Shown piece after piece: positions 43,260 through 53,014 of a DNA stretch of 64,000 nucleotides. Each line of letters starts with the position of its first letter. The stretch's first letter is position 1. The stretch comes from Peristeroidobacter agariperforans (GTDB taxonomy: Bacteria; Pseudomonadota; Gammaproteobacteria; Steroidobacterales; Steroidobacteraceae). The stretch lies in assembly GCF_004138335.1 (NCBI RefSeq), contig NZ_RYFW01000002.1, positions 787,501 through 851,500 of the forward strand, given 5' to 3'. Made by a program: the position numbers and the translations under genes. The notes beneath the pieces are model-generated. The model ran no database searches. It was not told where the DNA came from and was given only the letters and a program-made list of their open reading frames with translations.

Positions 43260-44351
43260 ATGGCAGGACCCCCCTTGCAGTTGGTCGACGTGAGCTATCG
43301 AGCTGGCTCGGCGACCTGGCTGCATCCGATGAGCCTGTCGCTAAAAGCCGGCATGTCCGTGCTGCTAGGCGCGACATCCGCCGGCAAGACCACCCTGATG
43401 CGCCTGATGGCCGGGCTCGAGCAACCCGCGAGCGGGCGCATCCTCGTCGACGGCAAAGATGTGACCGGCGTGCCCGTCCGCCGGCGCAATCTCGCCATGG
43501 TGTATCAGCAGTTCATCAACTATCCGTCGCTCAGCGTGTTCGAGAATATCGCCTCGCCCTTGCGGCTCGCCGGACGACCGGATGCAACTGTCCGGCAACG
43601 AGTGGGGGCGATCGCCGAAACGCTGCGCCTCACCCCCTTGCTGGAGCGTCGGCCCGCCGAGCTCTCAGGCGGTCAACAACAGCGCGTGGCGCTGGCCCGG
43701 GCGCTGGCCAAGGATGCAGAGCTGGTGCTGCTCGATGAGCCGCTTGCGAATCTCGATTACAAGCTGCGCGAGGACTTGCGCAACGAGCTGCGAAATCTGT
43801 TTGCCAACGGCCGAGCCACCGTCGTCTATGCGACGACGGAACCGCAGGAGGCCTTGCAGCTGGGTGACGAAACGCTGGTGCTCGATGTCGGGCGGCTGGT
43901 TCAACAGGGCAACACGTTGGATATATTCCGGCGACCTGCGACGCTCGCGGCCGCCCGGGCCTTCAGCGATCCGCCGTTGAACGAGATTCGGGCGCAGGTC
44001 GATTTGAGCGGCGGTATGGCCATCATCCGAGACGATCTGCGCCTGCCGCTCGCGCCGCCAGCATTATCGGCACTGAGCAAGCGATCGGGCGACGTCATTC
44101 TTGGCATCAGAGCTCACCAATTCACCGCGAGTCCGGCGCCGGGCGGGGCGTCGATCACGGGCCGAGTCGATCTCGCCGAGATCAGCGGCTCCGAAACATA
44201 TGTGCACGTTTCGCACCACGACCTGTCGCTGGTGGCGCAACTGCCGGGGGTGCACGAACTGACTATCGGCGAGCGCTGCACCTTGCACGTCGAGCCCAGT
44301 CATATCTATTGCTTCGATGCGAGCGGTCAGCTCATCTTCGCGCCTCATTGA
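43260..44351 (+). CDS. glpS: Glycerol-type ABC importer ATPase GlpS
   Basis: ATP-binding subunit of 363 aa. Walker A is GATSAGKTTL, the signature LSGGQQQRVALARAL is intact, and Walker B is LVLLDEPLANLD. The H-loop His is replaced (YATTEPQEAL, T193 where Thr-His-Asp-Gln is usual). A C-terminal TOBE regulatory domain covers about 240-355. First gene of a six-gene set in the order glpS-T-P-Q-U-V known for the Rhizobium glycerol ABC importer. It is divergent from the kinase-TonB gene, with 74 bp between. Glycerol as substrate is taken from synteny and the DUF2160 member, not from binding residues. Confidence 0.87.
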   Translation: MAGPPLQLVDVSYRAGSATWLHPMSLSLKAGMSVLLGATSAGKTTLMRLMAGLEQPASGRILVDGKDVTGVPVRRRNLAMVYQQFINYPSLSVFENIASPLRLAGRPDATVRQRVGAIAETLRLTPLLERRPAELSGGQQQRVALARALAKDAELVLLDEPLANLDYKLREDLRNELRNLFANGRATVVYATTEPQEALQLGDETLVLDVGRLVQQGNTLDIFRRPATLAAARAFSDPPLNEIRAQVDLSGGMAIIRDDLRLPLAPPALSALSKRSGDVILGIRAHQFTASPAPGGASITGRVDLAEISGSETYVHVSHHDLSLVAQLPGVHELTIGERCTLHVEPSHIYCFDASGQLIFAPH

Positions 44352-44355
44352 AGCT

Positions 44356-45411
44356 ATGGCACGAATCGAGCTCATCGACGTTGCACACGCTTACGGCCAG
44401 AGCTGGGCCCTGAAACAAATGACTTTGTCGTGGTCGGACGGCGGCGCCTACGCGCTGCTGGGACCGTCGGGCTGTGGCAAGACGACGCTGCTCAACATCA
44501 TTTCCGGATTGATTGCGCCCACCCAGGGAAAAATTCTGTTCGACGGGCGGGACGTGACGGCGCTCGAGCCGCAGCAGAGAAATATCGCGCAAGTGTTCCA
44601 GTTTCCGGTCGTCTACGACACGATGAGCGTGTACGACAATCTCGCATTCCCACTGCGCAATCGCGGCTGGAAGGAAGGCGAGGTGCGCAAGCGCGTCCAC
44701 GAGATCGCCGAGATCCTCGAACTGCAGAGCGACCTGCCGAGGCGGGCGCACGGATTGGCAGCGGATGTGAAACAGAAGATTTCGCTCGGGCGCGGGTTGG
44801 TCCGGCCCGATGTCGCTGCAGTCCTTTTCGACGAACCGCTCACTGTCATCGATCCTCACGTGAAATGGCTGCTGCGACGCCAGCTCAAGCAGTTGCACCA
44901 GCAGCTCAATCTGTCGCTCATCTATGTCACGCACGACCAGACCGAGGCGCTGACCTTCGCCGATCGCGTGGTCGTGATGACGCAGGGGGAAGTTGTCCAG
45001 GTGGGCACGCCCGAGGCGTTGTTCGAATCGCCCGCGCACCGGTTCGTAGGGCATTTCATCGGCAGCCCGGGAATGAATTTCATCGCTTGTGACGGCGCGC
45101 CACCTCGCATCGAAGGTGTGCCCATCAGTACGTCGAGCACGCAACAGCCCGAGCCGGGCGCGACACTCGCCATCGGCATTCGCCCGGAGTATCTGCAGGT
45201 GCATTCATTGCCCGGTCCGAATCGCGTGCCGGCCATCGTCACTTCGGCTCAGGATCAGGGCACGCAGTGGATGGTGCAACTGCAGATCGGCAAGCGCACG
45301 GTATGGAGCAAGATTCGGCACACGAGCGAACCGGTCGGCATCGGGCCCGCGTTCGCTTACATGCCACCAGATAAGTGCGCGCTCTACGCCGACGACCGGA
45401 GAGTGGCATGA
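44356..45411 (+). CDS. glpT: Glycerol-type ABC importer ATPase GlpT
   Basis: Second ATPase, 351 aa from the ATG at 44356, 4 bp after glpS; an upstream open frame lies inside glpS. Walker A (GPSGCGKTTLLN), Walker B (AAVLFDEPLTVID) and H-loop H193 (YVTHDQTEAL) are canonical, but the LSGGQ signature is degenerate: L134-AADV-KQKISLGRGL. GlpS has the reverse defect, so the heterodimer would have one complete and one incomplete ATP site. A TOBE domain ends the protein. The ATGA overlap with the next permease gene shows coupling. This GlpT is an ATPase and not the MFS glycerol-3-phosphate antiporter of the same name. Confidence 0.87.
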   Translation: MARIELIDVAHAYGQSWALKQMTLSWSDGGAYALLGPSGCGKTTLLNIISGLIAPTQGKILFDGRDVTALEPQQRNIAQVFQFPVVYDTMSVYDNLAFPLRNRGWKEGEVRKRVHEIAEILELQSDLPRRAHGLAADVKQKISLGRGLVRPDVAAVLFDEPLTVIDPHVKWLLRRQLKQLHQQLNLSLIYVTHDQTEALTFADRVVVMTQGEVVQVGTPEALFESPAHRFVGHFIGSPGMNFIACDGAPPRIEGVPISTSSTQQPEPGATLAIGIRPEYLQVHSLPGPNRVPAIVTSAQDQGTQWMVQLQIGKRTVWSKIRHTSEPVGIGPAFAYMPPDKCALYADDRRVA

Positions 45412-46298
45412 GCGTTGCGAAGCCGGTCAACCAGCGCGCCTGGTGGTTGGTACTGCCGGTGCTGGTAAGCGTGGCGTTCTCGGCGCTGATTCCGTTGATG
45501 ACCGTCGTGAACTACTCGGTGCAGGACATCCTGAGCCCGTCGCAAAGCGTGTTCGTCGGTTGGGAATGGTACAAAGAGGTGTTGCGCGATCCCGAGCTGC
45601 ACAGCGCACTGGTCCGACAGCTCATCTTCAGCGCCGCCGTGCTGGCGATTCAAATCCCACTCGGTATCGCGCTGGCGCTATCGATGCCAAGAGAAGGGTG
45701 GCGCTCGTCGCTCGTACTGGTCCTGCTTGCGATGCCCTTGCTGGTGCCTTGGAACGTGGTCGGCACGATCTGGCAGATCTTCGCGCGCGCCGACATCGGC
45801 TTGCTCGGTTACGTGCTGACGCAGATGGGCTTCGACTACAACTACGCGCAAGACCCTTGGGATGCATGGATAACGGTGCTCGTCATGGATGTATGGCATT
45901 GGACGCCGCTGGTCGCACTGCTTGCATTCGCGGGGCTGCGGGCGATTCCCGAGGCGTACTATCAAGCGGCTCGCATCGATGGAGCTTCGCGATGGGCCGT
46001 CTTCCGCCATGTCCAGCTGCCGAAACTGCGCAGCGTTCTCATGATTGCAGTGCTGCTGCGGCTCATGGACAGCTTCATGATCTACACCGAACCTTTCGTG
46101 TTGACCGGCGGCGGGCCAGGCACGGCGACCACCTTCCTTTCGCAGTACCTGACGCAGAAGGCCGTGGGGCAGTTCGACCTCGGACCGGCCGCGGCGTTCT
46201 CGCTGGTGTATTTCCTGATCATTCTGCTGCTGTGTTTCGTGCTCTATAACTTCATGAAGAACGTCGGCGCGGACGAGCAACAGGGCAGGTCGGCATGA
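45408..46298 (+). CDS. glpP: Glycerol-type ABC importer permease GlpP
   Basis: Inner-membrane permease of 296 aa with six hydrophobic segments, starting in the ATGA overlap with glpT. The EAA loop that docks to the ATPase is EAYYQAARIDGASRWAVFRHVQLPKLRS (about residues 183-210). Pairs with GlpQ to form the translocation pore of a carbohydrate-uptake-1-type importer. It is translationally coupled at both ends, with overlaps of four bases. Confidence 0.9.
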   Translation: MSVAKPVNQRAWWLVLPVLVSVAFSALIPLMTVVNYSVQDILSPSQSVFVGWEWYKEVLRDPELHSALVRQLIFSAAVLAIQIPLGIALALSMPREGWRSSLVLVLLAMPLLVPWNVVGTIWQIFARADIGLLGYVLTQMGFDYNYAQDPWDAWITVLVMDVWHWTPLVALLAFAGLRAIPEAYYQAARIDGASRWAVFRHVQLPKLRSVLMIAVLLRLMDSFMIYTEPFVLTGGGPGTATTFLSQYLTQKAVGQFDLGPAAAFSLVYFLIILLLCFVLYNFMKNVGADEQQGRSA

Positions 46299-47107
46299 GC
46301 GCGCGTTCGTTTCCGGGCCGCCGGATCCTGCTCGTTCTGTACTTGTTGTTCGCGCTCGCTCCGATCTACTGGCTCGTGCACATGAGCTTGCGGAGCAATG
46401 AGGCCATCACCGGCGCGTTCGCTTGGTTTCCTGAATCCCTTTCGCTGGCGAACTACGTCGGCATTCTGACCGATCCATCCTGGTACGACGGTTACATCAA
46501 CTCGATCATCTACGTGACGATCAACACCGTGCTGTCGGTGGCGATCGCGTTGCCGGCGGCGTACGCGTTTTCGCGCTATTCCTTTCTCGGCGACAAGCAC
46601 CTGTTCTTCTGGCTGCTCACCAATCGCATGACGCCGCCGGCAGTGTTCCTGCTGCCGTTCTTTCAGCTCTACACGGCGCTCGGCCTCATCGATACGCACA
46701 TCGCCGTGGCCCTGGCGCACATGGTCTTCAATGTGCCGCTGGCGGTGTGGATTCTCGAAGGCTTCATCTCGGGCGTGCCGCGCGAGATCGACGAAACCGC
46801 GTATATCGACGGTTATTCCTTCCCGCGATTCTTCGTTCGGATTCTGCTGCCGTTGATCAAAGCCGGCATCGGCGTCACGGCATTTTTCTGTTTCATGTTC
46901 TCATGGGTCGAGCTGTTGCTGGCGCGCACGCTCACATCCGTGGACGCCAAGCCGATTGCGGCGACCATGACTCGCACGGTGTCCGCCGCAGGCATGGATT
47001 GGGGAACCCTGGCAGCGGCGGGCGTGTTGACGATCGTGCCGGGCGCGCTGGTCATCTATTTCGTTCGTCGCTACATCGCCAAAGGCTTCGCGATGGGGAG
47101 GGTGTGA
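46295..47107 (+). CDS. glpQ: Glycerol-type ABC importer permease GlpQ
   Basis: Second permease, 270 aa with six hydrophobic segments and the EAA loop EIDETAYIDGYSFPRFFVRILLPLIK (about residues 166-192). It starts in an ATGA overlap with glpP and ends in a one-base overlap (TGATG) with the DUF2160 gene. Belongs to the MalG-like group. Not related to the periplasmic glycerophosphodiesterase also named GlpQ. Confidence 0.9.
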   Translation: MSARSFPGRRILLVLYLLFALAPIYWLVHMSLRSNEAITGAFAWFPESLSLANYVGILTDPSWYDGYINSIIYVTINTVLSVAIALPAAYAFSRYSFLGDKHLFFWLLTNRMTPPAVFLLPFFQLYTALGLIDTHIAVALAHMVFNVPLAVWILEGFISGVPREIDETAYIDGYSFPRFFVRILLPLIKAGIGVTAFFCFMFSWVELLLARTLTSVDAKPIAATMTRTVSAAGMDWGTLAAAGVLTIVPGALVIYFVRRYIAKGFAMGRV

Positions 47108-47388
47108 TGGACCTGCTGTCGTGGATGGCATGGACTGCGCCGGTGGCGATTTTCTTTGCCTGTATCGCAGCGATGCTGATCGGAATGACGATTTGGGAGC
47201 TGCGCTCGCCGACGGTGCCGCGCAAAGGTTTGCTGCCGCTGGTCACAACGCGCGGCGATCGTCTCTTCATCGGTCTGCTGCTGGCGGCGTATATCAATCT
47301 GGCGTGGACTGGCGCCACCGACCTCACTCAATGGTGGGGCGCGATGCTCGGCGCGGTCGGTCTCGTGTGCGTGATGCGTTGGGGATAA
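47107..47388 (+). CDS. glpU: DUF2160 small membrane protein GlpU
   Basis: 93-aa integral membrane protein with three hydrophobic segments (about 8-28, 53-67, 72-90) and the conserved middle MTIWELRSPTVPRKGLLPLVTTRGDRLFIGLL. DUF2160 proteins occur almost only in glycerol-type ABC operons, between permease and binding-protein genes, exactly as here. The molecular role is unknown; an accessory subunit of the permease is likely. Overlaps the glpQ stop by one base. Confidence 0.88.
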   Translation: MDLLSWMAWTAPVAIFFACIAAMLIGMTIWELRSPTVPRKGLLPLVTTRGDRLFIGLLLAAYINLAWTGATDLTQWWGAMLGAVGLVCVMRWG

Positions 47389-47413
47389 GGGCAGTTCAGT
47401 CTAGCGAGGAACC

Positions 47414-49147
47414 ATGAATAATCGGGTGCTCCGGGTTGCGATCTCTGCGGTGGCCTTGTGTTTCACGGCGGCTTCGGGCGCCGACGAAGCGGCGGCGAAG
47501 AAATGGATCGATCAGGAATTCCAACCCGCAACGCTGAGCAAGGACCAGCAACTGGCAGAGCTGAAATGGTTCATCGGCGCCGCCAATCAGCTGCGCGCGA
47601 AAGGCATCAAAGAAATCAGCGTGGTCTCGGAAACGATCACCACCCACGAATATGAAGCGAAGACGCTGGCGCGCGCCTTCGAGGAAATCACCGGCATCAA
47701 GGTCAAGCACGATCTGATCCAGGAAGGCGACGTGGTCGAGAAGCTGCAGACCTCGATGCAATCCGGCAAATCCATCTACGACGGCTGGATCACCGATTCC
47801 GATCTGATCGGCACGCACTATCGTTACGGGGCGATCCTGCCGCTGTCGGATTTCATGGCGACCACGGGCAAGGCGTTCACCAATCCCGGGCTCGATCTCA
47901 ACGACTTCATCGGACGGAAGTTCACGACTGCCGCCGACGGCAAGCTGTATCAACTGCCCGATCAACAGTTCGCCAATGTCTATTGGTTTCGCGCCGATTG
48001 GTTCGCGCGCAAGGATCTGCAGGACCGATTCAAGAAGAAATACGGCTACGAGCTCGGCGTGCCGGTGAACTGGAGCGCGTACGAAGACATCGCCGAGTTC
48101 TTCAGCAATGACGTGAAGCAGCTCGATGGCAAGCGCGTGTACGGGCACATGGACTACGGCAAGAAGGATCCTTCGCTGGGCTGGCGCTTCACCGATGCAT
48201 GGCTGTCCATGGCCGGCGCCGCGGACAAAGGCATTCCCAACGGCATGCCGGTGGACGAATGGGGCATTCGCGTCGCTGCGGACAAGTGCACGCCAGTGGG
48301 AGCTTCGGTTGCGCGCGGCGGCGCTGCGAATTCACCAGCCGCCGTGTACGCGCTCACGAAGTACATCGACTGGATGAAAAAGTACGCCCCGGCGCAATCG
48401 ATGGGCATGACGTTCTCGGAGTCCGGCCCCGTGCCGGCACAAGGCGAGATCGCGCAGCAGATCTTTTGGTACACGGCATTCACTGCCGATATGACCAGGA
48501 AAGGTCTGCCGGTCGTGAATGCCGATGGCACCCCGAAGTGGCGCATGGCGCCGTCGCCGCACGGACCTTATTGGCAGGACGGCATGCAGAACGGCTATCA
48601 GGATGTGGGCTCGTGGACGTTCTTTCGCGGCCACGATCCGAATCGTCTCGCGGCGGCGTGGCTGTATGCGCAATTCGTTACTGCCAAAACCGTGTCCCTG
48701 AAGAAATCCATCGTCGGTCTGACGTTCATCCGCGACAGCGACATCCGACACGACTATTTCACGAAGAATGCGGCGAAGTACGGCGGCCTGATCGAGTTCT
48801 ATCGCAGCCCCGCGCGCATCGCCTGGACGCCGACGGGCAACAACGTGCCCGACTATCCGAAGCTCGCACAACTGTGGTGGCAGAACGTGGCGACCGCCGT
48901 CACCGGCGAACGCACGCCGCAGGCGGCGATGGACAATCTCGCCGATCAGATGGATCGTATTCTCGCCCGGCTGGAACGCGCCGGCATGAAGAACTGCCCG
49001 CCGAAACTGAATCCGAAGCAGGACCCCAACAAATGGCTGTCGAACAAGGCGGCGCCGTGGGCGAAGCTCGCGAACGAAAAGCCCAAGGGCGAAACGGTGT
49101 CGTACGAGCAGCTGTTACAGGCGTGGAAGGGCGGCAAGGCGCGCTGA
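47414..49147 (+). CDS. glpV: Glycerol-type ABC importer substrate-binding protein GlpV
   Basis: Periplasmic solute-binding protein of 577 aa with a signal peptide (MNNRVLRVAISAVALCFTAASGADEA). Family-1 extracellular binding fold, larger than most sugar-binding proteins (about 420 aa) but typical for the glycerol-importer group. Segments seen: VSETITTHEYEAKTLARAFEEITGIKVKHD, YDGWITDSDLIGTHYRYG and MDYGKKDPSLGWRFTDAWLSM. Last gene of the operon, 25 bp after glpU, and converging with a lipoprotein gene. Neither glycerol kinase, glpD nor glpR is adjacent. Confidence 0.9.
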   Translation: MNNRVLRVAISAVALCFTAASGADEAAAKKWIDQEFQPATLSKDQQLAELKWFIGAANQLRAKGIKEISVVSETITTHEYEAKTLARAFEEITGIKVKHDLIQEGDVVEKLQTSMQSGKSIYDGWITDSDLIGTHYRYGAILPLSDFMATTGKAFTNPGLDLNDFIGRKFTTAADGKLYQLPDQQFANVYWFRADWFARKDLQDRFKKKYGYELGVPVNWSAYEDIAEFFSNDVKQLDGKRVYGHMDYGKKDPSLGWRFTDAWLSMAGAADKGIPNGMPVDEWGIRVAADKCTPVGASVARGGAANSPAAVYALTKYIDWMKKYAPAQSMGMTFSESGPVPAQGEIAQQIFWYTAFTADMTRKGLPVVNADGTPKWRMAPSPHGPYWQDGMQNGYQDVGSWTFFRGHDPNRLAAAWLYAQFVTAKTVSLKKSIVGLTFIRDSDIRHDYFTKNAAKYGGLIEFYRSPARIAWTPTGNNVPDYPKLAQLWWQNVATAVTGERTPQAAMDNLADQMDRILARLERAGMKNCPPKLNPKQDPNKWLSNKAAPWAKLANEKPKGETVSYEQLLQAWKGGKAR

Positions 49148-49155
49148 TGAGATAG

Positions 49156-49746
49156 TCAGTCGTCGCACAACAGCTCGACCTTGCGACTGGCCAGGTCCAC
49201 GGCCTGCTCATCCTCTGCCGCCGCGAGCTCCTCCTTCGCGGCCTGGCAGTGTCCGGCCTCCGACCTGTTCGCATCGCTCACCTGGCGGATGGCCTCGGCG
49301 TTGGCTGGATCGCAGTAGTCCGAGGAGGCGCGACGGATATTCGCGCTGTTGCCGACCCGCTCGATGGCGACACAATCGTTGGGCTTGATCTCGCGCTGAT
49401 CGCTGACGATGCGTACCGAGCTGCCATCAGACATTTGCACCGTGTACTGAATGCCGGTGCGATTGCCTTGAGTGGCGGCTGTGGCTGCACCGCCAAGCAC
49501 TGCTCCTGTCGCCGCGCCGCGCCCTCGTGAGCCGCCTCCGCTCGCCAGCACGCCGATCGTTCCGCCGATGAGCGCTCCTTGCGCGGCGTTCGAATCCAGC
49601 GTCACTTGCTGGGCGCTTTGCACGACCCCGAACTGTACGGTCGCGCTTTGCCCGACTCGGTGCGATGTCATTTCGCAACCGGCAAGCGCCGTGAGGGCGA
49701 CAGCAGCGATGCTGAGTCTCACTGGGTTCGACATGGAATTGCACAT
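49156..49746 (-). CDS. Glycine-zipper outer-membrane lipoprotein (SlyB/2TM-like)
   Basis: 196 aa from the ATG at 49746, chosen because GGAGG lies 9 bases upstream; an ATG at 49734 is the alternative. The lipobox LTALAGC gives a lipidated Cys near residue 24. The middle holds a glycine-zipper hairpin (about 55-90, AAQGALIGGTIGVLASGGGSRGRGAATGAVLGGAATAATQG), then an SH3-like beta part (VQMSDGSSVRIVSDQREIKPNDCVAIERVG), as in SlyB/YcfJ-type proteins. The C-terminal 60 residues are charged and helical and less usual. Converges with glpV. Confidence 0.8.
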   Translation of the reverse strand: MCNSMSNPVRLSIAAVALTALAGCEMTSHRVGQSATVQFGVVQSAQQVTLDSNAAQGALIGGTIGVLASGGGSRGRGAATGAVLGGAATAATQGNRTGIQYTVQMSDGSSVRIVSDQREIKPNDCVAIERVGNSANIRRASSDYCDPANAEAIRQVSDANRSEAGHCQAAKEELAAAEDEQAVDLASRKVELLCDD

Positions 49747-50104
49747 GCTCATGAGCCTCCGCGCAGCGACGGCAATGCCGAATTGAAAGCATTTGCGCGG
49801 TGTCCGCGCATTGGGCCATGGTCCAGTGGCGAGCCGCAGTCTGCAGGACATCTCGGTGCAGGCTGCCAACGAGGGCATTCTGCGTGCACGTTATGGGTAT
49901 GGTGGACTCCAACTCGTGACGCACTTCACGCCGGGCGCCCGGCCCGGCTCGACATCAGGGAGGGACCCCACTTAGTCATCAACCCCTCTGCGTCTCCCCA
50001 CGTAAGGCGCCGCCTGAAATAGCGCAGCCTCTCTCAATAGCTACCGGTCAGTGTCGATGAACTACCCGTACGGTTCATAGGCAGACGGTTGGGCAGAAAG
50101 AAGT
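49747..50104. other. Divergent intergenic region with palindromes
   Basis: 358 bp between the lipoprotein and porin genes. It contains a 14-bp perfect palindrome GCCGGGCGCCCGGC (49930-49943) and TGAAC-N10-GTTCA (50058-50077) surrounding CCGTACGG (50066-50073), about 28 bp before the porin start. I found no convincing gene or RNA. The second palindrome is well placed for an operator of the porin gene. Confidence 0.4.
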
Positions 50105-51286
50105 ATGTGTGGTAGAGCTATCGCAATCGCGGCGTCGGTCGCCGTCTGTCTTGCGTCCAATGTCTACGCTGCCGAAGCGACCGAAGATCAGGCCGCGGAG
50201 CTGCAATCGCTCCGAGAGCGCGTAAAGGCGCTGGAGGAACGGATCGGGCCGGATGCGCAATCTTCGGCTCCCGCTGCCGAAGGCAGAACGATCGTCGGCA
50301 ATATCGCCTTCTCCGGCGACGCGCGCTATCGCGCCGAGAGCATCGATGTCGGCGACGTGGATAACGATCGGCAGCGCGTTCGAGCTCGGTTCGGCGTGCA
50401 GGCAAAAATCACCGATACCCTCCTTACCGGACTCAGATTGTCGACGGGCGAGGGCGACCCGCGCTCTGCACATTTGACATTCTCGGGCGGATACTCGCGA
50501 CGAAGTGTTGGCGTTGACCTCGCATACCTCCAGTGGTCCATCGCGCCGGAGTTGCGCATGGCTGCCGGAAAGGTCGCTTATCCGAACTGGCAGCCGGCGC
50601 AGAGCGTGTTCATCGGCGGCGATTTCAGTCCGGAAGGCTGGTCGAGCGCTTATCGCAGCGACTCGGGCTGGTTCGCCAATGCTCACCACTTCTGGCTGCA
50701 GACCCGGTTGGATGCAGCCGATTCGCGGCAAAGCGGCTTGCAGCTCGGTTTTGCGAGCGCCGAGGGCATGCCGACACGTTTGACGGTTGCTGGCGCCTAC
50801 ACCGACTTCACTCACGTCGCAGGCCAGAAGCCGTTTCTCGACGGCGTCAATCCTTACGGTAACAGCTTGAACGCGGGCGGCGAGCTGCTGACCGACTTCG
50901 ATGTTGCCGAGCTCAGCTCCGAGCTGACGATGAAGAGCTATCCCGGTTCGCTCACCGCATTCGTGCACCTCGCGCGCAACGTCGCGGCATCGGCCAACGA
51001 CACTGCGTATGCGGCCGGCGTTTCCATGAGCGCTGCGCGTCTGAAGCACTGGCGCGTCGGATATCACTACACCCGCATCGAGAAAGACGCGCTATTCGGC
51101 CAATTGATGGACGGCGATTTCGGCGGCGGCAGCACGGACTCGCGCGGCCATGCCTTTCGGCTTTCGTACCACCCGGCGGGCCGCTGGAGCAGCTCGCTGT
51201 CTTACCTGCACAACCAAGTGAACATTTCTTCGGCGGCGCCTCAGCCGTTCGACCTGATCCAGCTTGATATCGATTTCACCTACTGA
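50105..51286 (+). CDS. Putative porin (Porin_5-like) with coiled-coil N-terminus
   Basis: Outer-membrane protein of 393 aa: a signal peptide (about 1-22), a short coiled-coil ([18 protein letters not shown], about 30-47) and then a barrel of about 330 residues with alternating strands ([37 protein letters not shown]), ending [10 protein letters not shown]. The coiled-coil followed by a barrel is the pattern of the putative porins in the Porin_5 family. A purine-rich AGAAAGAAG precedes the ATG. Followed after 7 bp by the MCP gene on the same strand, so the two may be co-expressed. Confidence 0.78.
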   Translation: MCGRAIAIAASVAVCLASNVYAAEATEDQAAELQSLRERVKALEERIGPDAQSSAPAAEGRTIVGNIAFSGDARYRAESIDVGDVDNDRQRVRARFGVQAKITDTLLTGLRLSTGEGDPRSAHLTFSGGYSRRSVGVDLAYLQWSIAPELRMAAGKVAYPNWQPAQSVFIGGDFSPEGWSSAYRSDSGWFANAHHFWLQTRLDAADSRQSGLQLGFASAEGMPTRLTVAGAYTDFTHVAGQKPFLDGVNPYGNSLNAGGELLTDFDVAELSSELTMKSYPGSLTAFVHLARNVAASANDTAYAAGVSMSAARLKHWRVGYHYTRIEKDALFGQLMDGDFGGGSTDSRGHAFRLSYHPAGRWSSSLSYLHNQVNISSAAPQPFDLIQLDIDFTY

Positions 51287-51293
51287 GAACGTC

Positions 51294-53012
51294 ATGAGCT
51301 TTGCAAACTTGAAGATCAACACGCGACTGATGGTGGCCTTCGGCATCATCGTGGCGATCCTGATGGGCCTGATCACGGCTGCCAAGGTCAGTCAGGGCAA
51401 CCAGCTGCAGTCGCAGGATATGAACATTCACACCTACGAGGTGATCCAGCAGGCCGATCGGATCCTGCAGGCGCTGATCAACATGGAAACCGGCCAGCGC
51501 GGTTACCTGATGACCGGCACGGACTCGTTCCTCGAGCCGTTCCAGAGCGGCCAGAAGGCGTTCGAGGAAGGTTTCAATGCGATCCGCGATCTCACCTCGG
51601 ACAACCAGGCGCAGCAGCGCCGGCTGGAGGATTTGCAGCGCTCGCAGCAGTCCTGGCTGCAAAAAGCCGTAGAGCCATCGTTTGCCCTGCGACGGGAAGT
51701 GAACGCTGGCGCCAAGCCCATGGACGCGCTGGTGCAGTTCGAGCGCGAGGCGCATGGCAAGCAGGGCATGGATGCGATGCGCACCAAGCTTGCTGAGATC
51801 GTGGATGTCGAGGACGATCTCCTCGACGAGCGCACGGCTGCCGCTGCCGCCGCTCGCAAGACCCTGGATGTCGTGCTCATGGGAGGCGGTGCGCTCGCCA
51901 TTGCGTTGTCGATCGTGCTGGCGATGCTGATCGCCCGGAGCATCGTCAACCCGTTGCGCCAGGTGCTGCGCGCGACCGAAGACCTGCGCGCCGGCGATGG
52001 CGACCTGACCTACCGTCTGCCGCAGCTGAGCGCGGAGTTCGGTGAGATCTCCACATCGCTCAACGGCTTCATCGAGAAGCTGCACGACATCGTCTCGACG
52101 ACTAAGTCGCTGTCGACCTCCATGTCGACGGGCACGCTGCAGATCGCCCGCGGCAACGACGATCTGAGTCAACGCACGCAAGAGCAGGCTGCTGCGCTGG
52201 AAGAGACTGCTTCGAGCATGGAAGAAATGACCGCGACCGTGAAACAGAACGCGGACAATGCCCGCCAGGCGAACCAGCTCTCCACCAACGCGCGCTCGCA
52301 TGCCGAAAAGGGCGGTGCAGTCGTGCAGCGGACCGTGCAAGCGATGGAGGAGATCAACGGCTCGAGCCGCAAGATTGCCGACATCATCAGCGTCATCGAC
52401 GAGATTGCGTTCCAGACGAATCTGCTCGCGCTCAACGCGGCGGTGGAAGCGGCTCGCGCCGGCGAGCAGGGCCGCGGCTTTGCAGTCGTCGCCAGCGAAG
52501 TGCGCAGCCTCGCTCAGCGCAGCGCCACGGCCGCCAAGGAGATCAAAGATCTGATCAACGATTCGGTCGACAAGGTCAAGGCCGGTTCGGAACTGGTCGA
52601 CGAGTCGGGCCGCACACTGAACGACATCATGGAAGCCGTGAAGCGCGTGAGTGACATCGTGGCCGAGATCGCCGCGGCGAGCGAAGAGCAGGCGCAGGGT
52701 ATCGACCAAGTGAACAACGCCGTGTCCCAGATGGACACGACCACGCAGCAGAACGCGGCGCTGGTCGAAGAGGCGTCGGCGGCGAGCAAGGCGTTGGAGC
52801 AGCAGGCGCAGGGCCTGGTGGCGCAGGTGGGTCAGTTCCGAACTCGCGAAGCGGCTATCGCGCACAGCAAACCGGCCACTCATGCTGGCCACGCTGCCGT
52901 GACACCGTTGCGTCGCCCGACCAAGCAGGCGCAGCCGACGCACAAGCATTCGGCTGCGGCAGCGCCGGTCGCGAAGGCGAGCGGGCACGATGCGGCCTGG
53001 CAGGAGTTCTGA
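51294..53012 (+). CDS. Methyl-accepting chemotaxis protein with CHASE3 sensor
   Basis: Chemoreceptor of 572 aa from the ATG at 51294; the open frame upstream overlaps the porin gene. TM1 (about 9-30), a periplasmic CHASE3 four-helix sensor (about 35-190, with [23 protein letters not shown]), TM2 (about 195-218), HAMP (about 220-270), and a signalling domain whose tip reads [34 protein letters not shown]. The protein ends in AWQEF (residues 568-572), matching the xWxxF pentapeptide that tethers CheR and CheB. The cheW gene follows after 2 bp. No cheA, cheY or flagellar genes are in the window. Confidence 0.94.
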   Translation: MSFANLKINTRLMVAFGIIVAILMGLITAAKVSQGNQLQSQDMNIHTYEVIQQADRILQALINMETGQRGYLMTGTDSFLEPFQSGQKAFEEGFNAIRDLTSDNQAQQRRLEDLQRSQQSWLQKAVEPSFALRREVNAGAKPMDALVQFEREAHGKQGMDAMRTKLAEIVDVEDDLLDERTAAAAAARKTLDVVLMGGGALAIALSIVLAMLIARSIVNPLRQVLRATEDLRAGDGDLTYRLPQLSAEFGEISTSLNGFIEKLHDIVSTTKSLSTSMSTGTLQIARGNDDLSQRTQEQAAALEETASSMEEMTATVKQNADNARQANQLSTNARSHAEKGGAVVQRTVQAMEEINGSSRKIADIISVIDEIAFQTNLLALNAAVEAARAGEQGRGFAVVASEVRSLAQRSATAAKEIKDLINDSVDKVKAGSELVDESGRTLNDIMEAVKRVSDIVAEIAAASEEQAQGIDQVNNAVSQMDTTTQQNAALVEEASAASKALEQQAQGLVAQVGQFRTREAAIAHSKPATHAGHAAVTPLRRPTKQAQPTHKHSAAAAPVAKASGHDAAWQEF

Positions 53013-53014
53013 GC

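Noticed and set aside
51276-52988. 570-codon open frame antisense to the chemoreceptor gene
   Set aside because: Composition is typical of an antisense shadow in GC-rich DNA, no family is recognisable, and the plus strand encodes a complete MCP.
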